A stretch of DNA of 64,000 nt from assembly GCA_905181835.1 (NCBI GenBank), contig CAJIZF010000004.1:1-64000 (forward strand), read 5' to 3'. This document shows, in pieces, positions 18,845-30,243 of this stretch; position 1 is the first letter of the stretch, and each line of letters starts with the position of its first letter. This DNA is from an uncultured Flavobacteriaceae bacterium (GTDB taxonomy: Bacteria > Bacteroidota > Bacteroidia > Flavobacteriales > Flavobacteriaceae). The notes beneath the pieces were generated by a model that was given only the letters and a program-made list of their open reading frames with translations, was not told the origin of the DNA and made no database searches. Position numbers and translations under genes: made by a program.

Positions 18845-21170
18845 TCAAAACGTAATTAAGTCTTCCATATTTAATTCTTTCTTTACAATAACAGCATCTG
18901 TAACTATGAAGGGTTTTGGCATCATATAATCAGCTCGTTTATTGATTGTAAACTGTGGGTGATTTAGTAAATCATACGAGTATTCTAGCACGGTAAAAGA
19001 AACCTTCTGGTTTTTTGAAACCTCATAAGAGACTACCAAACTATCCTTATCGGATACGTAATAACGCACTAACTCTTTACTTTTAATTTTTTGAGCTGCA
19101 TTTGTTAAGTTATTATTCAAAGGAAAAAATTGCCCATTAAATGAAAGAGACTTAAAATTTACTTCTTCTGCTGTATAGAGACTGATTTGATTTACAGCTC
19201 GCTGCGGGAATATTGTAAAAGAAACTTCTTTATATTGATTGATGACGGTATCCTTATGGAGAACTGTTTTAAAAATAGGAATATTTTTATTGGGGGCTAC
19301 ATTTGCAAACTTGTACCCCTTAGCATACTTACTTCCTGAAGCATACGAAATATAACTAGAAGCTGGTTCTGGAGAATTTCCTAAATACTCCTTAGTCCAA
19401 TCGTCCAATTCTTGATCGTAAGTTGCCCAATAGTTTTTATTATTATCTGCATCATGGTAATAAACTAAACTATTTGGCTTTTGTCTGTTAGGAGAAAAAT
19501 TACTTGATAAATGTGCTTTAATAAAAAATAGGCTTGCTACCATAACAAATAACATAGCCAGTATTTTTTTCAACTTGTAAAACCCAATAACTGGTAATAA
19601 TATTCCAAATAAAAGAGCTGTAAACAAACAACTTCCTACTAGCATTTTTAATCCTAAGCCTACTGGAAAAAATTGGACCAATGGTGCGAATATAAATATA
19701 GCTATAGAACCAATGATCGTTAATAAAATCAAATTTGGACGATCTTTTCGTATCAATATCCATAAAGACAACAGCCCTAAAAAAACTGGGATGATAAAAA
19801 AAGCGGCTCCTTTCAAATAAATAGCTACTCCTATATTAATTAATATCCAAAAGATTAGCGGTGCTATCAACAAATTAGCAACATTTATTTTTTTTGAAAA
19901 TTTATAGTAAATACCAAATAATACCCCGAGGGATAATAGTACAAAAAATGAAATATAAGTATGGCCATTATAAGTAAATCCTTGTTGTATTTCCTGATAT
20001 TGTGGGTACATTAATAATATTAATTTCCAGCCATAAAACCCTAAAATACCACAAAAAATCATCGCTAACGTGAATGGGATAAAACCTCTAACTAACTCCG
20101 TTTCCAGTTAATACCCTTTTACGAAGCCCATAAATAATTAAACCAATAAATAGAACAATCGCTACTAGTAGCATTGGAAACACCCAAGTAAATGGATAGC
20201 TGACCATTTTAAAAAAAGGAAGGTTAATGTAAACATGATCGTCCAAGGATTTTAATTGATTTAAATCTGAATCACCAAAATAATGAACCAAAGGCAAAAG
20301 ATATTCTCCTTGGTGCTGTAAGGTATTTACATCTAGATTATCATAAGTATCATTTGCTGTGTGGTAGTCATAATGATCATCTATAAAAGCAAAAAAGAAA
20401 CCATCAATATCCGCTCCCTCTCTGAGTACCGTAGAGTCAGTGTCATTAGGTAACATCTTGTAGATACTATACATTAGTGAGGAGGCGACCGGAAACTTTA
20501 CATCTGCTTCCATAAATGCCTTGATTAAATTTTTATTTCCTCCATTGGTCTCAACTATCATATTGCTAGGGCCACCACTACCTCTTGCTTCAAAATTTAA
20601 AGCAATCCCTACATTTTTTGCCCAAGGATGGTTGTTTACAAAAAGACGAGCTCCATCTAAACCAACTTCTTCAGCATCAGTGAAGAGTACTATTATATCG
20701 TTTTTTGGTTTCTTTCCACTTGCTTTGTAAGCTCTAAGTGTTTCTAAAATAGTTACCACTCCACTGCCTGCATCACTAGCTCCATAAGAAGGGGTTAAAG
20801 CGCTATCATAGTGGGATAATAGCAATAGTGATTTTCCATTTTCTGAACCTTTTATTTGAGCAATTATATTTTTTGGTTTGTCTAAACTCTTCCATTTTGG
20901 ATTGATCACAAAGCCTTCCTGGACTTGAGTTTCTAAACCTAATTCTTCTAATTGACCAATTAAATAATTTCGAACTCTTGCATGTTCTTTTGTTCCAATA
21001 TAATGAGGCGCTTTGGTAATTTCTTTAAGAGGAATCAAAGCTCTTTCTGTTGAAAATTTGGTCTCTTCTACTGAGCTTGGCGAACCTTTTTGAGGCATTA
21101 AGCTAAAAAAACTGTAATATACTAGACCGACTATTAAAAAAAAGGAAGCTAAGGATTGTAAACTCTTCAT
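18845..21170 (-). CDS. M28 family zinc aminopeptidase with C-terminal membrane domain, split by apparent 1-bp insertion
   Basis: 20088-21170: LLLSHYDSALTPSYGASDAGSG, DAEEVGLDGA; stop at 20088-20090, then SRGFIPFTLAMIFCGILGFYGW continues in another frame into 18845-20062. Confidence 0.75.
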
Positions 21171-21259
21171 ACTTTAGTTTTTTATTGATTATTAATCAGT
21201 TAGTTAAAGTACTAATAAACTTATAATTGATAACTAATTTTCAAAAAATGTTAAAAAAA

Positions 21260-21285
21260 AACTGCTTGAGTAAGCTCAAGCAGTT
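21260..21285 (-). terminator. Terminator downstream of DUF5689 gene
   Basis: AACTGCTTGAG-TAAG-CTCAAGCAGTT flanked by A/T runs. Confidence 0.85.
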
Positions 21286-21306
21286 TTTTGAATTATTGTA
21301 TTATTT

Positions 21307-22743
21307 TTAGTTGGAATTAACTACAATTTCGTCCAACTCGTAAGTTCCATCAAAATCTTCTTCACCGCTACCTGTATATTTAAATGCTAAATATCCTTTG
21401 CCAGTGATACAATCCAAGCTTACATTGCCTGAATCAAACCAATCGCCATAAAAGTCATCATCTTTAACGATATAAGCTGCAGGGATTATGGACCAAGAAG
21501 CCGTCATAATATTTTCAGTAGTTCCATCCCAATCACTTGAAAATAAAAACTCTAGGGTACTTCCATCTGAAAAGCTATTCGACGTTTTAAAGTTAACTGT
21601 TTCACCATCTTGAGCGTCAAAATCTATCTCCGGCATGATTAACCAAGTAATCGAACTATCATCGTCTGAATTGTAAGATCCTATTGAAGCTGAAACTCCT
21701 AAAGATGGATTGCCGTTCCCGCCATCATTAAAATAGGCTCTGTAATCTCTTGATCCTTCTTGAATATAATTGGTCCAGCCGTTACCAGAAACAGATTCTC
21801 CTTCTTCTTGGCTTTCGAAGAATTCGCTAAAAATAATATTACTTCCAGTGCTTGAGGCTAAACCACAATCTACTTCTTGTGGATCGCAGCGATCTGTACT
21901 ATCAAAATTAATAGATTCCGGTGAATTTAAAACCATATTAAAGGTGTCACCAAAATAATTCAATGTTAATATACCGTCTAGATAACCTCTACCTTGAGGT
22001 ACTTCAACTGCTTTAAAATCTGAGAAAGTACTCGTGCTTAAAATAACACTCAATCCTTCGGAACAACTTTCCAAATTTCGTTCACCGTCAAATTCATCTT
22101 CAGGCTCTGCTGCAAATGTTTTTCGGTTATCTCCTAAAGCATCATTTCTGTTAAATTGTACGTCATTTAATCGGACATACATATTGGTTTTAGCTAAAGA
22201 AAAATCAGAAATATTTATTGGCATCGCCTCAATTGTTGCCAATTCAACCTCTCTAATAATCGTTTGATCCATCAAAGATTCTGCTATAGCTTCAACTTGT
22301 GTTCCATCTCTAAAACCTAAAGATAAAACTCCTCCATTATAACCAACAGCCAATCCATCTAGTTTTACGTAAACTTTTCTACCAAATTCATAGGTTGTAT
22401 TAAGTGGACTTACATTGATGAGCACCTTTACTCCTCTTGTAGGATTACTAGGTGAATCTTGTAAAACTAATTCTTCATAAATATTTCCAGCCTCATCATT
22501 TGAGATTACATAACCTGAAATAAATAAATTACTCTCCGTAAAACTCAATATATCGTTACCATTAGTATTTTGTTCTTGCTCTAATAAAGAGTTCAAAGCA
22601 TTTATACTAATAATTTCTCCATCGATAATTGGAGCAACTGGATCTGTATTTGGCACATCGTAGTCATCATCTTTTACACAAGACAATACCATTGTCATTG
22701 CTAAAAAGAAGGCTACTATTTTATAATTTTTAATAGTTTTCAT
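21307..22743 (-). CDS. DUF5689 domain-containing lipoprotein
   Basis: Lipobox LSCVKD; GFRDGTQVEAIAESLMDQTI; C-terminal discoidin/choice-of-anchor-like beta domain. Confidence 0.75.
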   Translation of the reverse strand: MKTIKNYKIVAFFLAMTMVLSCVKDDDYDVPNTDPVAPIIDGEIISINALNSLLEQEQNTNGNDILSFTESNLFISGYVISNDEAGNIYEELVLQDSPSNPTRGVKVLINVSPLNTTYEFGRKVYVKLDGLAVGYNGGVLSLGFRDGTQVEAIAESLMDQTIIREVELATIEAMPINISDFSLAKTNMYVRLNDVQFNRNDALGDNRKTFAAEPEDEFDGERNLESCSEGLSVILSTSTFSDFKAVEVPQGRGYLDGILTLNYFGDTFNMVLNSPESINFDSTDRCDPQEVDCGLASSTGSNIIFSEFFESQEEGESVSGNGWTNYIQEGSRDYRAYFNDGGNGNPSLGVSASIGSYNSDDDSSITWLIMPEIDFDAQDGETVNFKTSNSFSDGSTLEFLFSSDWDGTTENIMTASWSIIPAAYIVKDDDFYGDWFDSGNVSLDCITGKGYLAFKYTGSGEEDFDGTYELDEIVVNSN

Positions 22744-22796
22744 TGTTATAAATTTTATTTTTTAGTCGACGATAAATACGTCATTATTTAATTTTA

Positions 22797-25652
22797 TTAA
22801 AATCTTACGTAAACATTTACATAATAGGATGCTCCTGTTCCAAAGAAATAGCGAGATCCAAAAACAGATCCATTTTCACGAGATCTATCTTCTTTCAAAT
22901 CTCTATAGTTTGATTTTCTACCTTGCTCAAATCCACCTGTAATATACTCTTGATCCAATGCATTGTTGATCGTAGCAAAAAATCCAACATAATATTGATT
23001 GATTTTCCAAGATTTACCTCCTACAATATTAACCAAAACATAGTCATCGAACTTTTCTTGCTTTAATAGCCCGTTAGCTACCTCCGGATCATAATCATTA
23101 AATGGCTGGCCATCAAAATCAGTGCTAAAATTAGCTGATCTAGCCAAATTGTTTACATCTACGTAGGCATTTGAGAAATAATTAGTTGTTAAACCAACCC
23201 ACCAAAATTTTGGATCTCTGTATTCGAATCCTACTTGATATGCTCTCTCGGGGCCTCCTGCAACATGATAATCTTTAAGTTTTGTAGTTCCGTCGCCAAA
23301 CGTTACAGGACCATCTAAATCGTCACTAGTTATGTATAAGTTAGGATTATTATTAAACGTATATTGACCCATTGAAGCAGCTCCTTTTAATTTTATAGTA
23401 GGAGTTACCTGTGCTTCAATTCCAAACTCAATACCAATATGTTGTTTTTCAACGTTAGTCATTACTTCCTGAATAAAAGCGTCTTGTTCTAAACCTAAAC
23501 CGGCTAAATTTTCAGTAAAATAAAATCCTAAATCAGTTCCATTAGAAAAATTTGAATAAAACCCGGTTAAACGAGCTTTTACAATTGGTGATCTATATAT
23601 GTAACCGATATCAATATTCTGAATTTTTTCACTTTCTAAACCAATAGTCACGTTATTGTTTTGACGAGCATTCGTAAACGTATTCCTGATTGTTGGTGCC
23701 TTTGATAACGAACCTAAATTCACATCTATTAAATGTCTTCCTGTAATTTTATAAGTAGCTCCAGCTTTGAAACTAAAATCTGTAAAACTTTGCTTTTCTC
23801 CTTTACCAAATGATTCAGCTCCTTGATAGTTGCCATTTTCAAATAAACCGTTTCTTTGATAGTTCGTATTAGTAATTGAAGTTCCGAGATAAAAATCTAC
23901 ACGGTTATATTTAAATTGCGCTTGAGCAAATCCAGATAATACGTCTGCATTAATTTCATAGTTATACTTATATCGATCTCCTACTTTCGCAATTCGATTT
24001 CTATTTCGTAAATCACTTTGTGCAACATCTCCAACAGTAATATCTACCTCTCCATCTTCACCTTCAGCAAAAAAGTCTACATCTAAAAATCCAGTACCTC
24101 CTAATAAATCTTTTACTTCTGCAAAGTTTTCACTTTTTAGGTTGCGATAATTAATACTCGCATTTAATAAAATATTATCTGAAATTTGAGTATCAAAAAT
24201 TGTATTCACAGTCAATTGAGTGTCGTCAATTCTATCCTCTTGAATTGCGTAAATAGAATTTCCTCCTGTAGAAGTAGCGATAGCATTTGCTCTGTAAAGC
24301 GATTCCCAATCTAACTGACCGTTATTTACAAATTCCTGTTGGGCTAAATACGCATTTTGAAAATCTCCTGGAGTTGGGTTAGGATCCTGTAAAAAATAAC
24401 TCGGGAGTCTTTGATAATAATTCCCCAAAGGATTTCTTCCGCCACCAATATATGCTTCCTGACCTTCAATTGTTACAAGGCGTGTACCTCCTTGATCAAC
24501 TCTAGTATTTCCAATACTTCCTGTTTGATACGAGGCATTTGTATTAAGGTTAGTTTTATCATTTATCTTCCAGTAATGATTTAACATAAATACTGGTTCT
24601 TTAATATTACGCACACGACTGTTTCTTATATTTCCGTCTTGATATCCCCAGTTAGGATTGTATTGAATCCCTTTAAGATCTTTTACCTCCTGAGTTATTG
24701 CAGTTGAACGACCTCGTCGATTTGGGGTATAAAATGCGGTAAAATTAAGGCTGTGAGCATTATTTATTTTCTTCTCTACAGACGCAAAAAATGAATTTGC
24801 ATCATACAAAGTACCGTCTATATAACCTTCATTACCAAAACGCCTTGAAGCTAAAAATGAATAGGCCCAACCGGTTTTTGATAAACCGCTATGATAAGAT
24901 GCCATAATTCTTCCAGTATAACTTCTATTAGCAGCAGCATAAGAAACTCGACTACTTTTCCTGTATTTAGAGGCTCTCATTACCATATTGGTTGTTCCTG
25001 CTAAATCACCAAAAGTATAATCATTAGCTTTTAATCCCATCGAAAATTCTCGATTCCTTTGAACATCGTTAAGACCTCCCCAATCTCCCCATTGAGGACG
25101 ACCATTAAATTGTTTGTTCATTTCAATTCCATTGATTAAAACTTTACCATTGGCATTGTCTAAACCACGGGGTCTAAAAAAAGTGGCACTAAAATCAAAT
25201 GCAGCAGCGCTTAAAAAGACATCTCTAGACGCTTGTAAAAGCCCTGAAACATTTGTAGCCGCTCCTCCAAGATCACCATCTAATTCATTGTCTGATAAAT
25301 TGATTACTCCAATCTGAGATTCTAACTCGGTTAGATCTATATCCATAATAATGGGATCTAGGTTAATGATTTCTCCGTTTTGGATGGTAATAGGGATACT
25401 TTGAGTAATGTAATTTAGTTTACTTACGACAAGTATTTGTTCTCCTTGTGGGAGCGTATTACTTGTAATAAGAAACATTCCTTTTTCATCTGTTTGTGTA
25501 TTGTAATCACTGGATAAAATTCGTATTTCTACGCTTGGAATTGCCTCACTTGAATTAGTATCTACCACCCTTCCTTTTATGATAGCATCCTGAGCTAGTA
25601 AAGTAAAACTCATTAATGACACTACACATAAAGTGAAAATGATTTTTTTCAT
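22797..25652 (-). CDS. TonB-dependent receptor with carboxypeptidase-regulatory-like N-terminal domain
   Basis: Signal peptide, IIKGRVVDTNSSEAIPSVEI, plug region FFRPRGLDNANGKVLINGIEMN, aromatic C-terminus YVNVYVRF. Confidence 0.9.
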   Translation of the reverse strand: MKKIIFTLCVVSLMSFTLLAQDAIIKGRVVDTNSSEAIPSVEIRILSSDYNTQTDEKGMFLITSNTLPQGEQILVVSKLNYITQSIPITIQNGEIINLDPIIMDIDLTELESQIGVINLSDNELDGDLGGAATNVSGLLQASRDVFLSAAAFDFSATFFRPRGLDNANGKVLINGIEMNKQFNGRPQWGDWGGLNDVQRNREFSMGLKANDYTFGDLAGTTNMVMRASKYRKSSRVSYAAANRSYTGRIMASYHSGLSKTGWAYSFLASRRFGNEGYIDGTLYDANSFFASVEKKINNAHSLNFTAFYTPNRRGRSTAITQEVKDLKGIQYNPNWGYQDGNIRNSRVRNIKEPVFMLNHYWKINDKTNLNTNASYQTGSIGNTRVDQGGTRLVTIEGQEAYIGGGRNPLGNYYQRLPSYFLQDPNPTPGDFQNAYLAQQEFVNNGQLDWESLYRANAIATSTGGNSIYAIQEDRIDDTQLTVNTIFDTQISDNILLNASINYRNLKSENFAEVKDLLGGTGFLDVDFFAEGEDGEVDITVGDVAQSDLRNRNRIAKVGDRYKYNYEINADVLSGFAQAQFKYNRVDFYLGTSITNTNYQRNGLFENGNYQGAESFGKGEKQSFTDFSFKAGATYKITGRHLIDVNLGSLSKAPTIRNTFTNARQNNNVTIGLESEKIQNIDIGYIYRSPIVKARLTGFYSNFSNGTDLGFYFTENLAGLGLEQDAFIQEVMTNVEKQHIGIEFGIEAQVTPTIKLKGAASMGQYTFNNNPNLYITSDDLDGPVTFGDGTTKLKDYHVAGGPERAYQVGFEYRDPKFWWVGLTTNYFSNAYVDVNNLARSANFSTDFDGQPFNDYDPEVANGLLKQEKFDDYVLVNIVGGKSWKINQYYVGFFATINNALDQEYITGGFEQGRKSNYRDLKEDRSRENGSVFGSRYFFGTGASYYVNVYVRF

Positions 25653-25764
25653 TCTAAATTTAGTTATTAGTTTATAATTAATTACTTACAAAACTACATT
25701 ATTTCATTGAATTATTTACTTTTGACAATGACATAAATAATTTGACTATAAATAATTCTAATCA

Positions 25765-26823
25765 ATGCACTTAACGAAAATTAAAAAATCCTTATTAATC
25801 GTATTAATTTTAACGATCACTACTGTCTTTTCTCAAGAAAAAAAAGCCTACAAGGTCAATACAGTTGCCTTTTATAATCTTGAAAATTTATTTGATACTG
25901 AAAATGACCCCCTAACCTATGATGATGACAGAACTCCAGATGGAAAAGATCATTGGACAGAAGAAATCTATCAAGATAAATTAAAAAATATGGCCAAGGT
26001 CATGGCTGAGATTGGAGCTGAGGTTTCAGGGAGCGCTCCCACAATTATAGGAGTTTGTGAAACTGAAAACAGAAAAGTTTTAGAAGATCTAGTTAACCAA
26101 GAAACTTTAGTTGAACAAGATTACGGAATTATTCAGTTTGATTCACCCGATAGAAGAGGTATTGATGTCGCCTTATTGTATAAGAAAAAGTTATTCACGC
26201 CTACTCATTACAAAGCAAAAGAACTTTTAATTTATGATGATAATGATAAGTCAAAAAGAGTTTTTACGCGAGATCAATTGGTTGTCAGCGGTATGTTAGA
26301 CGGAGAAAAAATTCACCTAATCGTTAATCATTGGCCCTCCAGAAGTGGTGGCGAAAAAAGGAGTAGGTCAAAAAGGATTAAAGCCGCAAAATTAAATAGA
26401 CAAATTATTGATTCTATCTTTAGTGATGATCCCTATGCTAAAATAATTACTATGGGTGATTTTAATGACGATCCTACAAACCCAAGTGTAAAAGATCATC
26501 TAAATGCAAAAAGAAAAACTAGCGAGCTAGCTATAAAAGAATTATACAATCCAATGGAGGATTTAGCTAAACAGGGTTATGGGTCGCTTGCTTACAGAGA
26601 TAGTTGGAATCTGTTTGATCAAATAATAATATCTACTGAATTAACGAAAAAAGATTTTTCAAGTTATCGTTTTTATCAAGCAGGAATTTATAATAAAACA
26701 TACCTAGTAAATGCTCATGGAAGATATAAGGGATACCCCTATCGTAGTTTTGCTAGCGGATCCTATACAGGAGGTTACAGCGATCACTTTCCTGTCTACA
26801 TTTATTTGGTAAAAGAAAAATAA
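25765..26823 (+). CDS. Secreted endonuclease/exonuclease/phosphatase family protein
   Basis: Signal peptide; AFYNLENLFDTENDP, VNHWPSRSGG, TMGDFNDDPTNPS, GGYSDHFPVY. Confidence 0.9.
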   Translation: MHLTKIKKSLLIVLILTITTVFSQEKKAYKVNTVAFYNLENLFDTENDPLTYDDDRTPDGKDHWTEEIYQDKLKNMAKVMAEIGAEVSGSAPTIIGVCETENRKVLEDLVNQETLVEQDYGIIQFDSPDRRGIDVALLYKKKLFTPTHYKAKELLIYDDNDKSKRVFTRDQLVVSGMLDGEKIHLIVNHWPSRSGGEKRSRSKRIKAAKLNRQIIDSIFSDDPYAKIITMGDFNDDPTNPSVKDHLNAKRKTSELAIKELYNPMEDLAKQGYGSLAYRDSWNLFDQIIISTELTKKDFSSYRFYQAGIYNKTYLVNAHGRYKGYPYRSFASGSYTGGYSDHFPVYIYLVKEK

Positions 26824-26836
26824 TCTCAGTTATTAA

Positions 26837-26866
26837 AAAAGCCTCCAATTAAAATCGAAGGCTTTT
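26837..26866 (+). terminator. Terminator
   Basis: AAAAGCCT...AGGCTTTT. Confidence 0.65.
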
Positions 26867-26908
26867 GTTTCACAAAACTACATTTTGTGTTTGAAAATAG
26901 AATTTAAC

Positions 26909-27253
26909 TTATTTTCTGGCTTTTCTATTTGCAATAAAACTTTTTACAAAATAAACCATTGAAAAAGTAGAAGTTCCTATCATTAATAAAACTCTTAAAA
27001 GACCTAAGCCTCCTTGATTTAATGATTTAGGTAATCTCATTCCGACTAAAGCAATTAGGATTAATAGTGTTAAAAGAACGGCTATGTGAGCAACTACTTT
27101 ATTTTCTTTTCTTACCCCAGAAGAACAAAGGATTAATGCAGCACCAAAACCTACAGGGATGAGTGCAGTTGGCGAAGTTACTTCAAGGTATCCCCATAAT
27201 CCAATTGCAATTAAGCAAACAGAATTTATTAAGTTAGCTTTTGTAGAATTCAT
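26909..27253 (-). CDS. Small membrane protein, function unknown
   Basis: 114 aa, hydrophobic segments. Confidence 0.6.
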   Translation of the reverse strand: MNSTKANLINSVCLIAIGLWGYLEVTSPTALIPVGFGAALILCSSGVRKENKVVAHIAVLLTLLILIALVGMRLPKSLNQGGLGLLRVLLMIGTSTFSMVYFVKSFIANRKARK

Positions 27254-27376
27254 AATATCGTGTTTTTTGTTTATTAATATTGAATTTAAAAATACAAGAA
27301 TAATTAATTAAATCTATTAAAATGATCTTATTCTTGTAAATCAGTAGTTTATTATGTGGATTTTAAATATAATCAT

Positions 27377-27409
27377 AAAAAACGCCCTGAACAAATCAGA
27401 GCGTTTTTT
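27377..27409 (-). terminator. Terminator downstream of TonB receptor
   Basis: AAAAAACGCCCTGA ACAAA TCAGAGCGTTTTTT. Confidence 0.75.
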
Positions 27410-27431
27410 GAATACTTATATAAACTTCCTA

Positions 27432-30056
27432 CTAAAATTCGTAGCGCATAGAGGCGTTGAATGTTCTTCCTCCAGTTGTAAAATAACCGAATCTGTCTGT
27501 TTGTTGTATAGCAACTTTATCGAATACATTAAACATATTCGCTCTAAAAGTCATTTTGTTACTATTTCCTAGACTAAATCTGTAGGTAATACCAGCATTA
27601 GTTAAGGCATAACTTCCAAGCTGAGCACCCGTATAATCTTCTATTGAAGTATTTTCATTAGTAAATTCATAATGATTATCTCTGTACTTGATACGAGCAT
27701 CAATACTTAAGCCGGACATGATTTTTGCATCAAATCCCATACCAGCAGTAAATTGTGGCGCAGTCGATACCTTTATTCCATCACGGTTAACAGTACTTGT
27801 TTCACCTATTTGTTCATTAGTTTCTGCATTGTAGGTAGAAACTACAGCTTCACCTTTATAGGTCCAAGAACCCGCAGAAATAAAACCTTTGAAGGATAAC
27901 CAATCAGTAGCTCTGTAACGTACGTCTAATTCAGCACCTGAATGATATTGTGTAATTCCTCGTTGTAGCGTAGTAGTGTCAAAATCATCTGTATCATCGT
28001 CTGGAGTCCCATTATCATCTTGTCCAAAACTAGATAATGTTCTATCGGTCCAATTGGTTACATAGGCATTAAAATTTGCTCTAAAATTATTCATTTTAAA
28101 TCGATAACCCGCTTCAAAACTGGTGATGTTTTCGTTTTCTACTGCAGGTGAAACCAGTTCCGTAATAAAACCTGTATTTCTATTAAAAATATTGTCTAAA
28201 TAAGGTTGTCTTGAGTTGTATCCAGCGTTAAAGAAAATAGTATTTCCTTCAGCCATAGTTAAAGAAACTCCCCCTTTTACATTGTATCCTGTTTTGCTTG
28301 TTTTCTCAGATTTTGCAGGCTTATATCGATCTTCTCTTTCATAAGACTGATTAGATACACCCCCTTGAGCAAAAATAGAAAACATATCGTTTGCATACTC
28401 TACTTGTCCAAAAACACCTTGATAGTTTATTGTTTCTGAATTATCATAAGCAATTCTATCTTCTTCTGGAGCAAAATCAAATAACGCAGCCCATGGAGTA
28501 GCGTCGTATGAATTAGTTACTACGTAATCTTCTGGTAAATTATCTCCACTATCGTTTGTCCATCCTGATAAACCATAAAAATCAGCGATTTGTCTAAAAT
28601 GATCTCCTGTATAAGTTCTTACATCTAAACCAGCACTAGCTGTAAAATTATCAGAAAAGTCATGCGTTAAGTTGGATAACAATCCATACCAAGCATGGTT
28701 ATTCATAGAAGCTCTTCTAATATAACCAGCTCCATTTTCAGCTCCATAATCCCCACCAACACCTACTAAAGCGTTAGCTTCTTCAATTGCAGGATAATCA
28801 AGTTGACCAAATAAAGGGCCGTCACCATCTGGATCTTCTGTTCTAATTCTACCGTTACCTCTAGGTCCTGTTCCTCCACCACGTCCCCATGATGCGTATG
28901 CTACAGTTGATAATTCAGTTTTATCAGAGAGATTAAAATCCCAGTTTAAGTTAGCAACTGGTTTGTGATAAAAATTTTGTCTTTCAGACGAAATATCGGT
29001 TCCATCTTCATTAAGGTAACCCCAGTGTTGATTAAATTTTGGATCTGCTGCAATTCTCTCCAAAGATTGAGACCACTGATTTCCGTGTAATTGAGGAGCA
29101 CCTGTAATTAAAAAGTTAAAATTATGTTTTTCGTTTGGCTTGTATCCAACAGCGAAATAATAAGTTTGTCCTTGTCCGTAGGTACCTTTAGCCCATTTCC
29201 TGTGTGCTTGCCAATGGTCTAATAACACAGAAAAAGCCCATCCTTTTTCATTTCTACCAGAATCGTATCCAACAGTTCCTTTAAAATAGCTGTCATTTGC
29301 TCCTGTAAAACGAGCAAATCCACCTTGTTTTTTATCTGCAGCTTTCATTACAATATTAGTGGTTCCCCCAACTGAAGGAATCGCTAATTTAGAAGCACCT
29401 AAACCTCTTTGAATTTGAACAGTTGTTGCAATATCTGCAATACCAGCCCAGTTAGACCAATAAACTTTACCATCTTCCATACTGTTCACAGGTTGTCCGT
29501 TTAACAATATAGCAATATTGGTTTGGTCAAACCCTCTTAAGAAAAATTGAGAGTCTCCAAATCCATTATTACCTGTAACTGTTGCAGAAGGTGTAAATGC
29601 CATAGATTCCGTTAAATCTAGATTTCCCCCTCCTTTTAATTGAATTTCTTCAGCAGAAATTGTTGATACTGCTATAGGAGTTTTTCTTCCTGCAGCTAAA
29701 TCGATAATTCCAGAACCTACTACCAATACCTCAGCTAATGCATCAGCATCAGGAGCTAGAGAAACTGTACCTAAATTTGCACTTCCATTAGAAAGCGAAT
29801 AGGACATAGTTTGAGAAGAATATCCCAAGTAAGAAATCGTAACATTCCCACTAGCGCCATCTACGGCAAGAGAAAAATTTCCATCAAAATCTGCAATGGC
29901 TCCGTTGTCAGTGCCATCTTCAACAATTGTTGCTCCTGAAAGAGGACCTCCTAAATCGCTGTCATTAATTGTTCCTGTAACAGTCCCTTGTGCAAATGAA
30001 ATAACACTTACTAACAAAAAGGACATTACTAAATAAAGAGTAATTTTTTTCATCAT
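27432..30056 (-). CDS. TonB-dependent receptor
   Basis: Signal peptide; TVTGTINDSDLGGPLSGATI; plug FFLRGFDQTNIAILLNGQPVNSMEDG; C-terminal FNASMRYEF. Confidence 0.92.
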   Translation of the reverse strand: MMKKITLYLVMSFLLVSVISFAQGTVTGTINDSDLGGPLSGATIVEDGTDNGAIADFDGNFSLAVDGASGNVTISYLGYSSQTMSYSLSNGSANLGTVSLAPDADALAEVLVVGSGIIDLAAGRKTPIAVSTISAEEIQLKGGGNLDLTESMAFTPSATVTGNNGFGDSQFFLRGFDQTNIAILLNGQPVNSMEDGKVYWSNWAGIADIATTVQIQRGLGASKLAIPSVGGTTNIVMKAADKKQGGFARFTGANDSYFKGTVGYDSGRNEKGWAFSVLLDHWQAHRKWAKGTYGQGQTYYFAVGYKPNEKHNFNFLITGAPQLHGNQWSQSLERIAADPKFNQHWGYLNEDGTDISSERQNFYHKPVANLNWDFNLSDKTELSTVAYASWGRGGGTGPRGNGRIRTEDPDGDGPLFGQLDYPAIEEANALVGVGGDYGAENGAGYIRRASMNNHAWYGLLSNLTHDFSDNFTASAGLDVRTYTGDHFRQIADFYGLSGWTNDSGDNLPEDYVVTNSYDATPWAALFDFAPEEDRIAYDNSETINYQGVFGQVEYANDMFSIFAQGGVSNQSYEREDRYKPAKSEKTSKTGYNVKGGVSLTMAEGNTIFFNAGYNSRQPYLDNIFNRNTGFITELVSPAVENENITSFEAGYRFKMNNFRANFNAYVTNWTDRTLSSFGQDDNGTPDDDTDDFDTTTLQRGITQYHSGAELDVRYRATDWLSFKGFISAGSWTYKGEAVVSTYNAETNEQIGETSTVNRDGIKVSTAPQFTAGMGFDAKIMSGLSIDARIKYRDNHYEFTNENTSIEDYTGAQLGSYALTNAGITYRFSLGNSNKMTFRANMFNVFDKVAIQQTDRFGYFTTGGRTFNASMRYEF

Positions 30057-30243
30057 TTAAAATTGTTTTGAGTTGTCACAAATTTACGTATTCAATTTGT
30101 TTTTTTAATGAAATTTTAATATTAAAAAAGACTATTAAATTTTTTGATTATTTGCTTATAGTAAGTATTAGTAATAAATATCTAAATATGAAAGGGTTGT
30201 AATTCAGTAGTTTTTTATTAACAAAATTGTAAACTTTAAAAAA

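Noticed and set aside
25114-25317. ORFs antisense to TonB receptor, M28, ileS and other genes (e.g. 20521-20730, 21770-21958, 22034-22267, 25114-25317, 45168-45428, 45999-46223, 46548-46820)
   Set aside because: Shadow ORFs on the opposite strand of well-supported CDSs with no signal or family features.
27354-27572. ORF 27354-27572 (+)
   Set aside because: Overlaps terminator and the 3' end of the TonB receptor in antisense; not credible.
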